A DNA stretch of 64,000 nt from Panax quinquefolius (GCA_020205615.1 CM035170.1:6442311-6506310), one strand, 5' to 3'. Counted from the first letter of the stretch, positions 22,921-35,385 are shown. Program-made: numbers and translations. Notes: generated by a model not told the origin, from the letters alone.

Positions 22921-24264
22921 AATATATAATCATTTCAAAATTTATATAAACAATAATTATAACCATGTTGATTATTTCACCTTTGCACTTAAGTTAAAGA
23001 TATTCAATTATAAATTCAATGGTCATGATCATACCAGTCACAGTTCAACTTTTCACTCTCTTGCAAAGAGAACCCTAGTCATGATCATACCAATAATCTA
23101 CCCATCTTTATACTCAAGTGAAGAGAATTTCAACATCAGGGTTATAAAAATGTTATATATGATAATAAAAATAATATGATCAACAACCGCACTTAATCTC
23201 AAGAGCAATATTCATAAATCAACGATAATTTGGTCGGAAAAAAGAAACCAACTTTATCGTGAATAGTACCCGTGAATAGTAACTCGTGAATAAGTAACTC
23301 ATGAATAAGAACTCGTGAATAGTAATCCCGACTCAAAAGGTAAAAATTCCACAATAAACTCCATACCAATATTTCTAAGATAATGATATTGAAAGAATAA
23401 CATTTCTTAAACTTATAAACAATTTATTTTAATTGTTTACACTTTACTAAATAATGCATTTAATCATCCTAAAATGCCAAACTCATAAGTTTTCATCACC
23501 AATAACCAAAACCCTCATCAAAAATTTGCATATACCTCATATAGGATTATCAAGCCATAAAATCCTATTTTCCAATTTTCTTCCTTCACATAACATATTT
23601 AATTTATTTATTCATAACTAGTCCATTTTCATGAAAAATACCAAATTTGTTCCAAAAATATTTCTTTTCTGGGATTTAGCATAATATAGTCCCATAGTGA
23701 ACATATATTTTTCTCAAAATTTTAAAATTCATTTACTATTTTTAATATGGCCAAAACCGCCGAATATTTAGACATTTATCATAAATTGTACTTTTATCCA
23801 AAAACTCTGAAATTCACAGAGTACACTGATATTATATAGATGTACTCCCAATAAAAAGTTCATCAATTTTAGAGTTAACCACAAGGAATTATAAGCGGTT
23901 ACTTTTAAAATAGTCTTTTCTCATAAAATTCATAACTCTTAATCTATACATCCAAAAATCACCATTTTTGGACACAATCAATAAAACTCATCAAAATATC
24001 ATTTCAAATTTTTCCAGAATTTTTGAAGGTCAGAAAAATTACGAAACTAAAAAACATAACAACCCTTAAAATCCCTTATTATCCCTTACCTCAAAAGAGC
24101 AGCACTTCTGACTGGATATCGGATATGACGCTGAAGAAAACTTGCACTGATGAATATCAACTCACCAAGTATCTAAATACTCACAAAATATACTCAATAA
24201 TCTAGAGAAAAAAAGAGAGAAAACTTATGAATTCTGGTGTGTTTTTCAATTCTAACTTATCCCT

Positions 24265-24274
24265 CTATTTATAG
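24265..24274 (-). promoter_or_regulatory. TATA box of the E2 5' LTR
   Basis: CTATAAATAG on the minus strand, followed about 170 bp later by GAG|GTAAGGG (plus-strand 24083-24093), the splice-donor-like site conserved in this family. Confidence 0.55.
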
Positions 24275-25192
24275 GAAAATGTTAAAGACGCAAAGCGAAA
24301 TTGACTGCTACTGATGGGTTTACCTCGCTACTATTTCACCCACCAAAATCAGCCATCTCCCCAATAATAACCAAGAGTGGGGCCCACTCAATTCTAGAAT
24401 TTTCCACCAAAACCTAATTTTCTAATCGATTACCTCTTAAAATTCATAACAAATTATACGCTCATTTTTAATCGGTTCAAAATTTGTGGACATATACTCA
24501 ACTTATATATGTATAACATATCCAAAAATTACAACGATCCAACTATTTGATTAAATATTATAACTCACACAATAAAGTTTGTAAAACACCGATTTGATCT
24601 TTTAATACCTCCAATCCGACAAAATACTGATAAAATACCTCAACATTAATTCCTTCAATTATAACCACATAAATAAATCCATCATTTATATCCACATCAA
24701 ATAAATATTTCATTATCATATGAATCAATGATTAATTATTCACAAATAATATTACATAATCATATTTATGACAACTAGGCTGTTCCCAGGAAAGAGGGGG
24801 CTTTCCAATAAGGATTTCTCCTTACTGGCGCGCAATTAGGTGACCAAACCTCTTCTTGACAGAACTCAAACGTATTTTAACCACCAGGTATTCCAACAGT
24901 GTTAACGGTAAAAAACTCAAACTTGTCATTTTTTTTCATCCAACAGTTATTCCGTTATGGGGCCCACAAATGACTTCGCCGTCGTACGGATATTCCCGAC
25001 AAAAAGAATATTCTACGACTAAATGAATATTCCCCGACAATAATGAATATTTTATAGCCACTTGAGTATTTTGTAAAATTTGCATATTTCACCCATAACT
25101 TTAACCTTTTATCAATTTAACCATTTACTGAATAGTTATTATAAGAAAAATTGAATACTTTTATTTCATAAAATTCGGGGTGTTACACTTAT

Positions 25193-25693
25193 ATCCTAAG
25201 CGCTCATACTTGGGGGTGTTAGCCGAGCAGAGTAGCTCGATACTCGACTCGAGATCGGTTCGAAAATATGTTCCAAAGCTCGAATTTGAAGTTGATTCGA
25301 GTCGAATATGATCCATACTCGTTTTCTGTTTAATGATACACGAGTCGAATTCGAGTATACTACTATTCGCTCAGATTAGGGTTCGAGTATTTCATTTTTT
25401 CTCGAACTATACTCGATACCTGCTCGATGGATCATATTTGAATACTGGTCTGATCCATACTAACAAGCTAAATATGTGATATTTGTATCAATCTTTATAA
25501 TTTATAGAGTGTAGTATTAAATTGTGTAAGCTTGAACTTGAATAAATAAGTGAATTGATTGTCAATTTGTATTACATTCTTTGTAATTTCTTTACATAAA
25601 CAAAAGTAAAAGATTTTTATATATAAACATTAGTTTAATAGTCAATTTAGTATGTAGTGGTTCTGTATTAAGTGAAATGGTTCATATTCGAAA
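25193..25693. repeat. CTCGA/TCGAGT-rich element end
   Basis: From GGGGGTGTTAGCCGAGC (25212) there are many CGAGT/ACTCG motifs up to about 25440, then AT-rich sequence. A matching region in inverted orientation lies at 34655-34836, ending CACCCCTA. Such sequences are typical of hAT-related termini in plants. No 8-bp duplication joins the two ends, so one element cannot be proven. Confidence 0.4.
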
Positions 25694-26215
25694 CACTACA
25701 AGGAAAAAGCCTAATTCCGACGAAATTTTCCCTCGGAAATAAGCCTATTCAGTCGGAAATAGGTTATTTTCGACGATATATTATGTCAAAATTTCGGTCA
25801 TATATATACGCGACGAAGATAAGATCCGTCACAAGTTCCGTCGGATCTGACTTATCTTCGGCGAATTTGTCTCCGACGAAATTTCCTCGAACATAACCTA
25901 TCTACGACTGAATAAATAGGACGAAACATTCCGTCGAGTGTAATATATCTTATTTTTGACGGACTTATTACCTCGGAAGTAACCTATTTTTGACCGAAAA
26001 TTAAAATAAACCGGTATTCATTAAAAATGGCTAATAAATAACTTCGACGAATTTTCGTCGAAGATATATTAATTCCGACGGATGTATTCCCTCGGAATTA
26101 ACTTATTTCCGACTGAAAATTAAAATATTCCGGTATTTGTTAAGAATTGGGTAATTGTTAAATCTGACGGAACTTCCGTCGGAGATACGTTATTCCGTTG
26201 TAAATAAATTTAAAC
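25694..26215. repeat. CACTA terminal and subterminal repeats
   Basis: The 16-18 bp TIR is followed by direct and inverted variants of TTCCGACGGAA/TTTTCGTCGGAG spaced by AT-rich sequence. In this superfamily such repeats are TnpA binding sites; here that is inferred from position. Confidence 0.85.
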
Positions 26216-26599
26216 CCATTTATGTACCTGTAACCTGTCATAACCCAATACACAGTAATATAAACATGTATCTCACATTAAAATATGCAACGTAGCGCTA
26301 AAACGTAATATCCACCAAAAGACGTAATCTTCAACTCATTATCATTCACATTCACATTCAAATATCCACCAAAATGTATTATAAGCTAATGTTCCATAAA
26401 TATAAGCTAACTAATTACAAATATAAGCTAATGTTCCATAAATGATAAAGAGGGAATATAATATGCGTGAAAAGTCCACCAGGACTTTTATCCTGGAACG
26501 GAGGGAATATAATTTACAATACTTATACAGACGCAATTAGACACTACAATATATACAAATGTTCTACAATAACATGATGAATATAAATGAACTAAAAAC

Positions 26600-29500
26600 T
26601 AGTAAAAGTATCATCATCGGGTGGAAGTGAACAGTATTTGCTCACGGTGTATGGAAAGCGATTAATGTCGTGCACTCGCTTCCTCCATCGCCATTTTGTT
26701 TCGCCATCGCCACCCTGTTGATAGAATTAAAAATATAAATCATTAGTCCGTATATATATGTATGTGAGAATTAACAAGCTAGACTTAATTGAAAAAAACA
26801 TAAACAATAAGAATACCTGAGTAGGCGGGGGCGGATGAAAAGCCTCCTCCAAGAAGGTAATCATCATTTAGAGTATCTCACCGCTCCAAGCGTTGAACTG
26901 GTCCCGCGGTAAGCCCACACTCTCTGCGGAGGCCCCTGCTATAATCTCCTGAGCAATCTGGTGAAGACGAGAACTGGAACGCAATTGCTGACGCCGAAAG
27001 ACCGAATCTTTACCGACCTATCCGACACGGCCCCTATCAGCAGTTGGAAGATATCGTCATCTAAGCCAGCACCCGTATAAGATGGTCCGACATGTGCTCC
27101 AGGACGTTGGCGCTGGTTGAAGCCTATAAAAAGATACAAATTCGATTACATGACTACAATTTATATAATGTGATAAATTTGGATAATTTGTGTGAAACAT
27201 AATAAATATTACCTCCAGGAAGTGTATATGTGGGTATCCTCAATGCACTCCAACACTTTCATCTCGCCAGATCGCTAGTAGGGGATCCTGAGATGCGACC
27301 CATAGTCTCAGCTCCTCATCCCGATCTAATACAATATCGGAAAGAGGGGTGGTGGAATCTAACGGCTCAGAACCCCTCCTAATAGCCTCCAACTCAGCTA
27401 TACGCTCATCTCGAAGCCTCTGAAATCGGTCCTGTAATTTATTTTGTATACGTATGTTAATTATATCATTTTATTTACGATTGAATTTTACTAAAAGCTA
27501 AATAGTAAGATGAGTTTTACCCGTATAGCTAAAGCTGTCTGAGACAAAGCACGCTCGGCTTTAGGCGTGTGGGCTCAATCTCAAAAGTCTAAAATGGTAG
27601 GATCTCGGCCCAAGGTCCTCCTCAAGGCCTAATAAAAACATTCATAAAATAGGTATTAAGTATTTGTGTGAGAACTTGATAACTAAATAACTAAATACAA
27701 TGCACTTACTGTCTTCGCCTCCTCGAACGACTGAGAATCAGTGGTGTGTACTATCCGGAACTGACCACAGTTCTTCTTTGCCTTCTTAGACTTTTTCTTG
27801 AAGTCATCAGCCTCCCAGTACGCACACATAGCCTCCCAGGCTAAATCGGAGACTATGCGGGGCTGATGATCTCTGATGGTGGTCCTGGGCAGGTCCTCAA
27901 CTGCCGGAGTAATTCGCAGTGACATGATGCTTAATCACATCGTCACCAACTGACACAGAGATGCTCGGGTCAAATCTATAATAAACCTATAACAAAAGTT
28001 TTAAAATTAGGTGTTAGTTCCTAGTAGGCACAAGTTATCTAGAAGGGGGTTGAATAGATATTTGAAAATCTTTTCGTTTAACTTGTTCTTAGATAATGAT
28101 TAAAACTTTCATGGAATTAGTATTTGTTTTAATCTTGTTTACCAAGCAATGGAGTTATGAAATAGTAAAGGCGATTATAGCAGAGATATAGCGCTTATAG
28201 CGCTTATAACATGAATGTAAACGACACGTTTGTTTTTAAGTGATTGAGCACTCAAAGCTCCTAGTCCACTCTTCTACTCAACGAGTAGGATATCCACTAA
28301 GGATGTCTTCTACAATCTTCCTAATCACACAGATTCCTTCTGACCCCGTTGCCTAGGAACTTTTCTAGTTCGATCTTGAACTCTTCAAGTCCAAAGCAGA
28401 CTTGGCTTTCTTACGCTTCACTACTTAACTCTTCAAGTCTAGCGAGACTTGGTATACTTCTTCAGTTGATTGATAGTTGTTGAGTTCTTGATGGTTGCTA
28501 CTCAGTTGCTGTGTAAGCACTGGTTCGTTAAGAACTGAGTAGCTGAGCAAACTTTGCAATATCTCAGATCGTAGAGTTGAGCTTGAGAGAGATGTTCACG
28601 TTGTTTGATTAATGCTTGCTTATGTCTCTCATCTATCTGATCTGTATATATGTGATGTTGAAAACTATCCGTTGGATCCATCCGTTGTGGCATTAAATGC
28701 ATTTGAACTTTCTCGTCTCGTGATGGAGACATTTCGCACATCTTCTCGAATTACGCATTACGCCCACCGACACCGCAGTCGCTTTCTCCTACCACCTGAA
28801 AAGGTGTTTTGTCCCTCTTACCCATAGTACTATCCTTAGCTTCTTCAATACGCTTCTTTGTTGCATACTAAGGATATTTCATACAATCTGGGACTGATGA
28901 GCACTGCAGCATCTGGGATCCATTTCTCACTTGTTGAAAACACAGATTATGAGGCTCGACGTTTTTTGACATGAGATAGACGATGCTCTACGATTTGGAT
29001 CGTGGTGTTCTACGATTTAGATCGTAGTGTCTTTTACATCCTTCCACACTACAATGCTATTAGTTGAGAGCACTACGATTTCCATTTATCCTTCGCACAC
29101 TACGATCTTGGAGTTAGCTCAACAATCGTTGGGACCACTCTACGAAATCCGAGAGCTCACTACGATCGTTGACTTGTAAACTTCATGTTTCCTTCAGCAC
29201 ACTACGATCGTGGAGTTAGCTCAGCAATCGTTGGGACCACTCTACGAAATCCGAAGAGTCTCCTTCAAGGCAGGCACACTACGATCTTCAGGCTCTACAT
29301 TTTCTGCCTTGACTTCTGCAATGTTGATCAAATTGATGCACTATGATTTCTTCAAGACTAATCTATTACATCTTAAGATCAACCTAACAGTTTTGATCTT
29401 TCTATTTATACATTCTTTAATAGAATGATACACGTTGAAAGCTTAGATCAACCTAACAGTTTTGATCTATCACTAAGTCCTTGTACACATATTCATTTAA

Positions 29501-30071
29501 GGACCTTACAAATAATCATGAACACATGCATTAAAACATCAAATCATAATATGCATTCTCCCAACATTAGGAACAATTGATTTTGTCATCCTAATACACC
29601 TATGTAGTAATTAATATAATATGTTTAACTTATGTGGAACTCCCGCAAGATGGTCTGCATGAAAGTGGCACCGTACTGCCTATACTGGGTGAACCGCATG
29701 CACCCTCTCGGGAGATGCGTCAAGCAGATCGCGTGTAGGGTGTGCTTAGCCATCGGGTCTAGTATACTATAGAAAAAAATATAACAATATGTGTTATGTG
29801 AATTGTGTTTTGCAATAACTGACAGAAATATTAACAATATATTAACACTTAATGTCTAGAATCAACATCCACTGGTACTGTAAGTGGCGGTGTATCTGTA
29901 ATAATTGTATTTAACTAAGTTAATAAACATTATAACTAATGTAGCTTGAGATATATTTAAATCCTAGTTAAGATAACTTACTAGCGCCTGAAGAAGAGCC
30001 TCCATTGTGGCTACCGTCTCCAGTACCGGATCGGCCACCATATCGGGGACCTCTACCGCTATGTCTAGCCA
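26600..30071 (-). pseudogene. CACTA tnpA-like gene, decayed
   Basis: The first exon starts at the minus-strand ATG at 30071, MARHSGRGPRYGGRSGTGDG, a Gly/Arg-rich start common in this second CACTA ORF, ending at a GTAAGTT donor. A later block (29640-29765) reads HLPRGCMRFTQYRQYGATF. The block at 27683-27925 has WEAMCAYWEADDFKKKSKKA followed by KKNCGQFRIVHTTDSQSFEE, typical of the plant transposase (Ptta/En/Spm) domain. The last exon (26620-26720) ends in KYCSLPPDDDTFTSF. The solo LTR 28012-29566 lies between blocks, and several frames are shifted. The exon count cannot be fixed. Confidence 0.65.
28012..29566. mobile_element. Solo LTR of a different (Copia-like) family
   Basis: The 1555-bp unit begins TGTTAGTTCC and ends CTCCCAACA, giving TG/CA ends. 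It is flanked by the perfect duplication TTAGG (28007-28011 and 29567-29571). It contains a near-duplicate block (about 29097-29155 and 29205-29265) sharing GTTGGGACCACTCTACGAAA. No internal coding region. Its orientation and family are not certain; read backwards it starts TGTTGGGAGAATGC, a common Copia LTR start. Confidence 0.8.
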
Positions 30072-31225
30072 TGAATTAATATCCTACTGTAATAACAAAA
30101 TTTATAGATTATGAATATGTAAGGTTTAATAATATGTGGTATGTTCTAATATGAATGCTCATTTTCAGTTACGTACGTTCGTCAAACCCATTAAAATCAA
30201 CGTGTATATCATTCTCGGATTCGGTATCTTCCTCATCCCCAGTTTCGAGACCAGTTTTATCATCGTTATCATCCTCAACGATGACATAATCATTCATGTG
30301 TACGTTTGCCTCGACATCCTCATCGTCAGGTACGTCAATGACATCAGTACTCATCACATCTTCAGCATGGAACACTACGGCCAAAGGGTTGCTAACATCT
30401 TCTTACAACGCCTCATCCATACCAAACATGTTATCAGCATTAAATGAACGTGTTTTAGTTGTGACTAATGTGTGCCAGTAGCTTCGAGTATTTACGTCAT
30501 TAGGAGCGTAATACACTTGAGTCGATTGACTTTCTAACACGAACACGTCATCATACTTTAACATCGACTTGATATTTACGGTTGTGATTCTATTACGATC
30601 AACTTTAACCCCCTTTTCAGTATCAAACCAGCTACACTTAAATGTAACTACCTTTTTACTCCCGTGATAATTGAGCACAATCACATCCTGTAAACGGCCA
30701 TAGTAATTGGACTCAGAATCTAGGTAGCAGCTTCCTAACACCATAACCCCAGAATTAACTGATGTGAGTTCATTCAAGTCATCGACTCTAAATCTGTACC
30801 CATTCACCATGTAACCGGGAAAAGAACTAACAACTTTGTAAGGTCCTTGGATGACATCTATAAAACGCTCAGAAATATTCTCCGCTTCAACCCTTTTCTT
30901 AAACCACTATCGGAATTAGCATTAGTGAATGTTTCCAACTCTGCTGTAGTAAAAGCTGGGTTAGAAGCATACGCTTCCTCTTCGAATGAACTGCAAAAAT
31001 AGTAACATATATAGATGACTACACTTATAAATTGCACTAAATACCGCAAATAATCAAAGACTTACGTGATGTATGATGATACTTCAGGCATATTTAGAAG
31101 CACATATGTAGATAAAATCTTCAACACTTTGTCGCTTAAGTAAGTCAGCGTCTCATGGACAAATGGCTTAGCCAGATATGTGAATACAACTAATTCATCA
31201 TCAGCATGAGACATTAGACCAACAA

Positions 31226-34050
31226 TGTAAGACCCCAACTTTTTATAAATAAAATTGAATTTCCTCTAATTATTATTTTGAATAATAAGGTGTTAATTTG
31301 ATATAATACTTTGGTTATGGGTGAAATGTACAAATTTTGCAAAATAAGCAAGTGGTTATAAAATATTCATTGTTGTCGGGGAATATTCATTTGGTCGTAG
31401 AATATTCTTCTTCGTTTGGAATATTCAGATGACTGGCAAGAACCATTTGTGTTCCCCATAACTTAAAATGGTCTGGATGAAGAAAATGAAAAGTTTAAGT
31501 TTTTACAAATAACTTGGCAGTAGTTATTCTGAAGTAACAACTGTTGGAATACCTTGTGGTTAAAATACGATGAATACACATGGTTGCAAGACAAGATTAG
31601 CACCTGTGTGCATTGCAGTATTTTTGAATTATTAATTCTTACGTAAGAAGGCACTACTCAATAATTTTTACAGTAATTACTGTTCAATATTTTATTTTAT
31701 TGATTCAATAATTTCTACGTTGATATTTTATATTATTGTTGTTTCAATAATTGTCACCGCATGATGATTTCCCTTATCAGATCAATAATTTATATTATTT
31801 GATTAATATTATTAGATATCATTATTGGCAATGTCTAAGGAAGTTCTGTCTAGTAAAGGGATTTGGTCACCTAATTGCGCGCCAATAAGGAGAAATACTT
31901 ATCGGAAAGCCCCCTCTTTTCTGGGAACGACCTGGTTGTCATAATTGTGATTCTGTAATATTATTTGTGAATAATTAATTATTAATTTATATGATAAGAA
32001 AATATTTATTTTTTATGTGGATATAAATGAAGGAATTAATGTTGAGATGTTTTATCAGTATTTTTTCGGAGTAGAGGTGTTAAAAATTATCCATATGTGG
32101 ATTTCAGACATTTTCTGATTGGAATTTGGAAAACCTTTCTTCTACAAAGTTGTAGAGAATTAAATTTCCTATGGAATAAATATGAGATTTGAATTTGTCT
32201 GATAAAAGAGCTATTTATTATGAATTATTGAAGTTTCAGAAATAAATATTTTTTATTAAAAATATGGGTGGGCCCCACTTTTAGTTGGTGAGAAATGTGC
32301 TGAAATTTTATTTCAAAAGTGGTGGGCGTGAATAGTAACAGGTAAAACCATCAGGTAGCAGATTAGTCTGCTTTGGCGTTCTAAGCATTTTCCTATAAAA
32401 TAGGGTGCTTAGTTAGAATTGAAAATCACACCAGAATCATAAGCTTTCTCTCTCTATATTATCGAGAGTATTTTATGAGTATTTAGATACTTTGAGAGTT
32501 GCTATTCAGTACAAGTTTCTTTCAGCACTATATCCGATATTCCAGTCAGAAGTACTGTTCTTTTGAGGTAAGAGATGTTATTTTCTTCGTAAATGATGTT
32601 TTTCTTTCAATATCATTATACCGAAATATTGGTATGAATATTATTGTGAAATTTTAACCTTTTCACGTCGAGATTACTATTCACGTATTCAATATTCAAT
32701 ATTCACGTATACGACACGAATAAGATACTATTCACGAAGTATGATTTTTCTTGTAAAATTTTTACCTTTTTGTGTCGGGATTACTATTTACGTATACGAC
32801 ACTATTTACGAATACGACACTATTCACAGAAAAAAATAACTTTTCTTTTCTTTGTCCAAGATGTCTATTATGGTTACTATATTTGATTGTATCCATGTTT
32901 TGATCTTCATTCTTGAAATTTGTTCCACAATTGATTATTATGGGGTATTTTTAAACTTGGATAAGCTAAAGTACGAATTATTTATCTTTGATCTTTTATC
33001 TCACTGGATTTATTTTTTTAAAGATATTTTTCATCATCCTTAGTCCTAAATGATGGTATTACTGAATATTTTGGCATATAGTACAAAGATGAATAATTAC
33101 CTGATGAATATCTTTGTCCCTTAGTGCAAAGATGAACAGGTGTTGAGATGAACATGACCAACTGGTGATACAAATGAATATCTTTGGCCCGTAGTGCAAA
33201 GATGAATATTTGATTCAAGATGTATATTAATTGTTGTTACAGGGATAAAATATTGATGATGGACTTTTAAATTCATAGATGATACTCCCTCTATTCCTAA
33301 ATAAGTGACGTTTTGGAAGAAAAATTTATTCCAAATTATCTGTCGTTTACAACTTTCTAGGAGAATAAATTATTTACTTTTCTATATCATCCTTACCTTC
33401 TCTCATTGTCCCAATAAATTCTCACCCTTAGTATCAATAGTTTTCAACTTCCCATAAAGGGGTAGTGATGGAATTTTACACATATTTTAACTATTAAATG
33501 ATAGTATTAAATGATTTTCTTAATCTATGTGCAAAAACCTTAAACGACACTTATTTAGGAATGGAGGGAGCAGTAGATTTCATTCTCTACTTAACTCTTC
33601 TAATGAATTGTTATTCCGCTGCGAATATTGATCTAAAACTTATTGTCCATTATATTTTATCTGAATTATTGAAGGCTAACGATAATTTGTTCTACATTTT
33701 CTTGGTCATAATATTCTTTACTGGACTAGTTGAGCTCACCATTTTCCTTTTTGTTCCATTTTTCTTCTCAGGAGGCGAGAATATAGCGGGAACTAATCAG
33801 GGTGTGGAGTGATGTTTCCAGTCAGTTGTTTTAGCAGTCCTCACAATTTTGTAAAATAGTGTTCAATAATTGTAATGATGACTTATTTGAGTTTGAATAC
33901 TGTCTAGAAGATAATATTTGTATTTAAACTCACAGTATATGTGTTATCGTATTTTGCACGACAATTGTAATAATGAAGTTGTAGTTGTTTTTGTAGCATG
34001 TATTTGGCGACTCAGAATATGTGATGTATACCTATTTTGGGGGCGTCACA
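31226..34050 (+). mobile_element. Solo LTR inside tnp2
   Basis: TGTAAGACCCC...GGGGGCGTCACA, 2825 bp, flanked by AACAA at 31221-31225 and 34051-34055. Removing it and one AACAA rejoins the tnp2 exon exactly in frame. It carries the palindrome TTCTTACGTAAGAA at 31636-31649, a TATA-like CTATAAAATAG near 32393, a GAG|GTAAGAG site near 32566, and a Stowaway-like MITE (33285-33570). Confidence 0.93.
33285..33570. mobile_element. Stowaway-like MITE inside the solo LTR
   Basis: The ends CTCCCTCTATTCCTAAATAA and its near-complement TTATTTAGGAATGGAGGGAG are the classic Stowaway (Tc1/Mariner-type) termini. It is flanked by TA on the left and CA on the right, a mutated TA duplication. Other LTRs of the family lack it at this place, so it is an insertion. 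Confidence 0.85.
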
Positions 34051-34654
34051 AACAACCTCATTCCTTCCTAAACGGTTATGCTTCGTTGAGACAACATCGT
34101 CAAAATACAATGAGCAGAATTTGACAAGCTCTTCCTCCGTATAACGTTCAGCAATAGAACCTTCTACACGAGCTTTATTTTTGACTTTTTATTTTAATCG
34201 ACGCATATACCTAAGATATATTCCGACAAATATGAGTATTATTAATATGAGCAACATAAAGTAATTAGTAGTTTTTATTACCTCTCAAAAGAATACATCC
34301 ACCGATATTGCACCGGTCCTCCATGTTTGAGTTCATAAGGTAGATGAATAGGCAGATGTTCCATCGAGTCAAAGAATCCTGGAGGGAAGATCATTTCGAG
34401 CTTGCAAATGGTAAGCACAATATTGTTCTCCATCTTCTCGACATCACTGTACTTAATTACAGTTGAGCAAAGATCTCGAAAGAAATTTGAAAGTTTGGTC
34501 AATGCATCTACAACTTTTCTGGGTAACATCTCACGAAATGCAATTGGGATCAACTTTTGAATGAATACATGACAATCTTGACTCTTGAATCCAGAAATTT
34601 TCAATTGCTCAACGTTACAACAACGTGTTATGTTTAAACTCGATTTGAAGGAAC

Positions 34655-34836
34655 GTGAGTAATTCGTTTTGTAAAGGAGTCGAGTACTTACGAGCCGAGT
34701 AGGTTCGAGTAATGATCTGAGTCGAATCTGGCGCAAAATTAGAAATTCCTTATCGAATTCGAGCTCAATTTTTTCGAGTCGAGCCGAATCTGAGCATTAG
34801 AGTGTTCGCTGAGATTTGACTCGTTTTCACCCCTAG
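34655..34836. repeat. CGAG-rich element end, inverted relative to 25212
   Basis: Dense GAGTCGAG/TCGAATTCGAGC motifs ending TTTTCACCCCTA. This resembles the right terminus of a hAT-like element and truncates the CACTA tnp2 gene. Confidence 0.45.
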
Positions 34837-35302
34837 AGATAAAGATTGAGATGCTATAGTTCTTTTTCATTACTATTTTTCCTATTAAAAAAAGCCAGAG
34901 TTTTGAAACATGTTACTTGCGAGTCTAAAATTTTTATTTGCAATGATTATAATCCTGAAACTATTTTGCCATGGATTATAATCCCAAGACTATTAATTCT
35001 AGAATTAAATAGTTCTATTCACATGTTTGTTTTTTATGGGATTATTCAGGAGATAACTTCAAATAATCTCATGTTTTATTTGTTTTGTCCAAGATTATTT
35101 AGATGATTGGATTAAAACTTACATTTTGGACTATAATACTCTTACTACTAATAACACATGCATCATATTTTCCTTAGTTTAAGTATAGATAGATAAGATA
35201 AGATACACCGACCTTTTTACACAAATTTAAAGATTAATTTTGTTTATAAATTTTTAGTCCCAAATGGTAGGGATTATAATACCTAATTGGACATTGTATT
35301 AA
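34837..35302. other. Short host spacer
   Basis: About 460 bp of AT-rich sequence without recognised genes; the 86-codon frame at 34846-35106 has no known motif. Confidence 0.4.
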
Positions 35303-35385
35303 GGGGGTGTTCGACATTGACTTATAACTCAACTTATATTTTAACTTGCAAGTCATTTTAAAATAAGTCATTCCCGAACATGCCC
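35303..35385. mobile_element. 83-bp MITE
   Basis: GGGGGTGTTCGACATTGACTT at the left pairs with the inverted end AAGTCATTCCCGAACATGCCC. TAA sits on both sides (35300-35302 and 35386-35388), the target duplication typical of PIF/Harbinger Tourist-like MITEs. Confidence 0.6.

Larger units (their letters stand above)
16669..25187 (-). mobile_element. E2: minus-strand non-autonomous LTR retrotransposon with a coiled-coil-type ORF
   Basis: Long LTRs at 16669-20520 and 21635-25187 flank an interior of only 1.1 kb. It has a PBS (21621-21633), a purine tract (20521-20534) and a perfect CTTAT target duplication. No protease, RT or integrase can be found. In their place is one decayed ORF of about 238 codons, predicted to be coiled-coil (20659-21373). 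With both priming sites but no pol, it has the layout of a large retrotransposon derivative that would need enzymes from a related element such as E3/E4. The 5' LTR has lost about 290 bp near 24868 that the 3' LTR keeps (about 19940-20210). Confidence 0.9.
21635..25187 (-). repeat. E2 5' LTR
   Basis: Matches 16669-20520 over nearly its full length except for the deletion near 24868. Its start (CAGTGAC for TTGTGAC) is slightly mutated. It ends GGGGTGTTACA followed by CTTAT. Confidence 0.9.
30169..34640 (-). pseudogene. CACTA transposase tnp2, C-terminal half, split by a solo LTR
   Basis: Minus-strand exons show FKSQDCHVFIQKLIPIAFRE and GPVQYRWMYSFER (34280-34610; DUF4218-type region) and continue through 34175-34051. 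The solo LTR 31226-34050 interrupts here. The exon then resumes at 31225 (GLMSHADDELVVF) to a donor near 31075. The region at 30403-30960 has VDDLNELTSVNSGV, YYGRLQDVIVLNY, and FKCSWFDTEKGVKVDRN, the DUF4216-type region. A TAA at 30403-30405 separates this from an in-frame acidic tail (30169-30402) rich in Asp/Glu. There is also a probable frameshift near 30900. Tnp2 normally cuts CACTA ends; here the catalytic N-terminal part is absent. Confidence 0.82.
25694..34655 (-). mobile_element. CACTA (En/Spm) transposon, right end lost, with nested insertions
   Basis: The left terminus CACTACAAGGAAAAAGCC at 25694 is the diagnostic CACTA inverted repeat. It is followed by about 500 bp of subterminal repeats built from CCGACGGA/TCGTCGGA variants (to about 26215). 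Two decayed genes follow on the minus strand: tnpA-like (26600-30071) and tnp2 (30169-34640). The tnp2 N-terminal transposase part and the other CACTA terminus are missing; sequence changes to a CGAG-rich element near 34655. Two solo LTRs (28012-29566 and 31226-34050) were inserted later. Confidence 0.88.

Noticed and set aside
26440..26520. Complete Stowaway MITE near the CACTA left end
   Set aside because: Only one GGAACGGAGGGAATAT-like end and a short hairpin are visible; the partner terminus is not clear.
28502..28827. Small ORFs on both strands around 28502-28827
   Set aside because: They lie inside the solo LTR 28012-29566 and have no recognised domain.
25212..34836. A single complete hAT element with the CACTA inside
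   Set aside because: Ends are only loosely similar and no 8-bp duplication was found (CTCATACT versus GAGATAAA).
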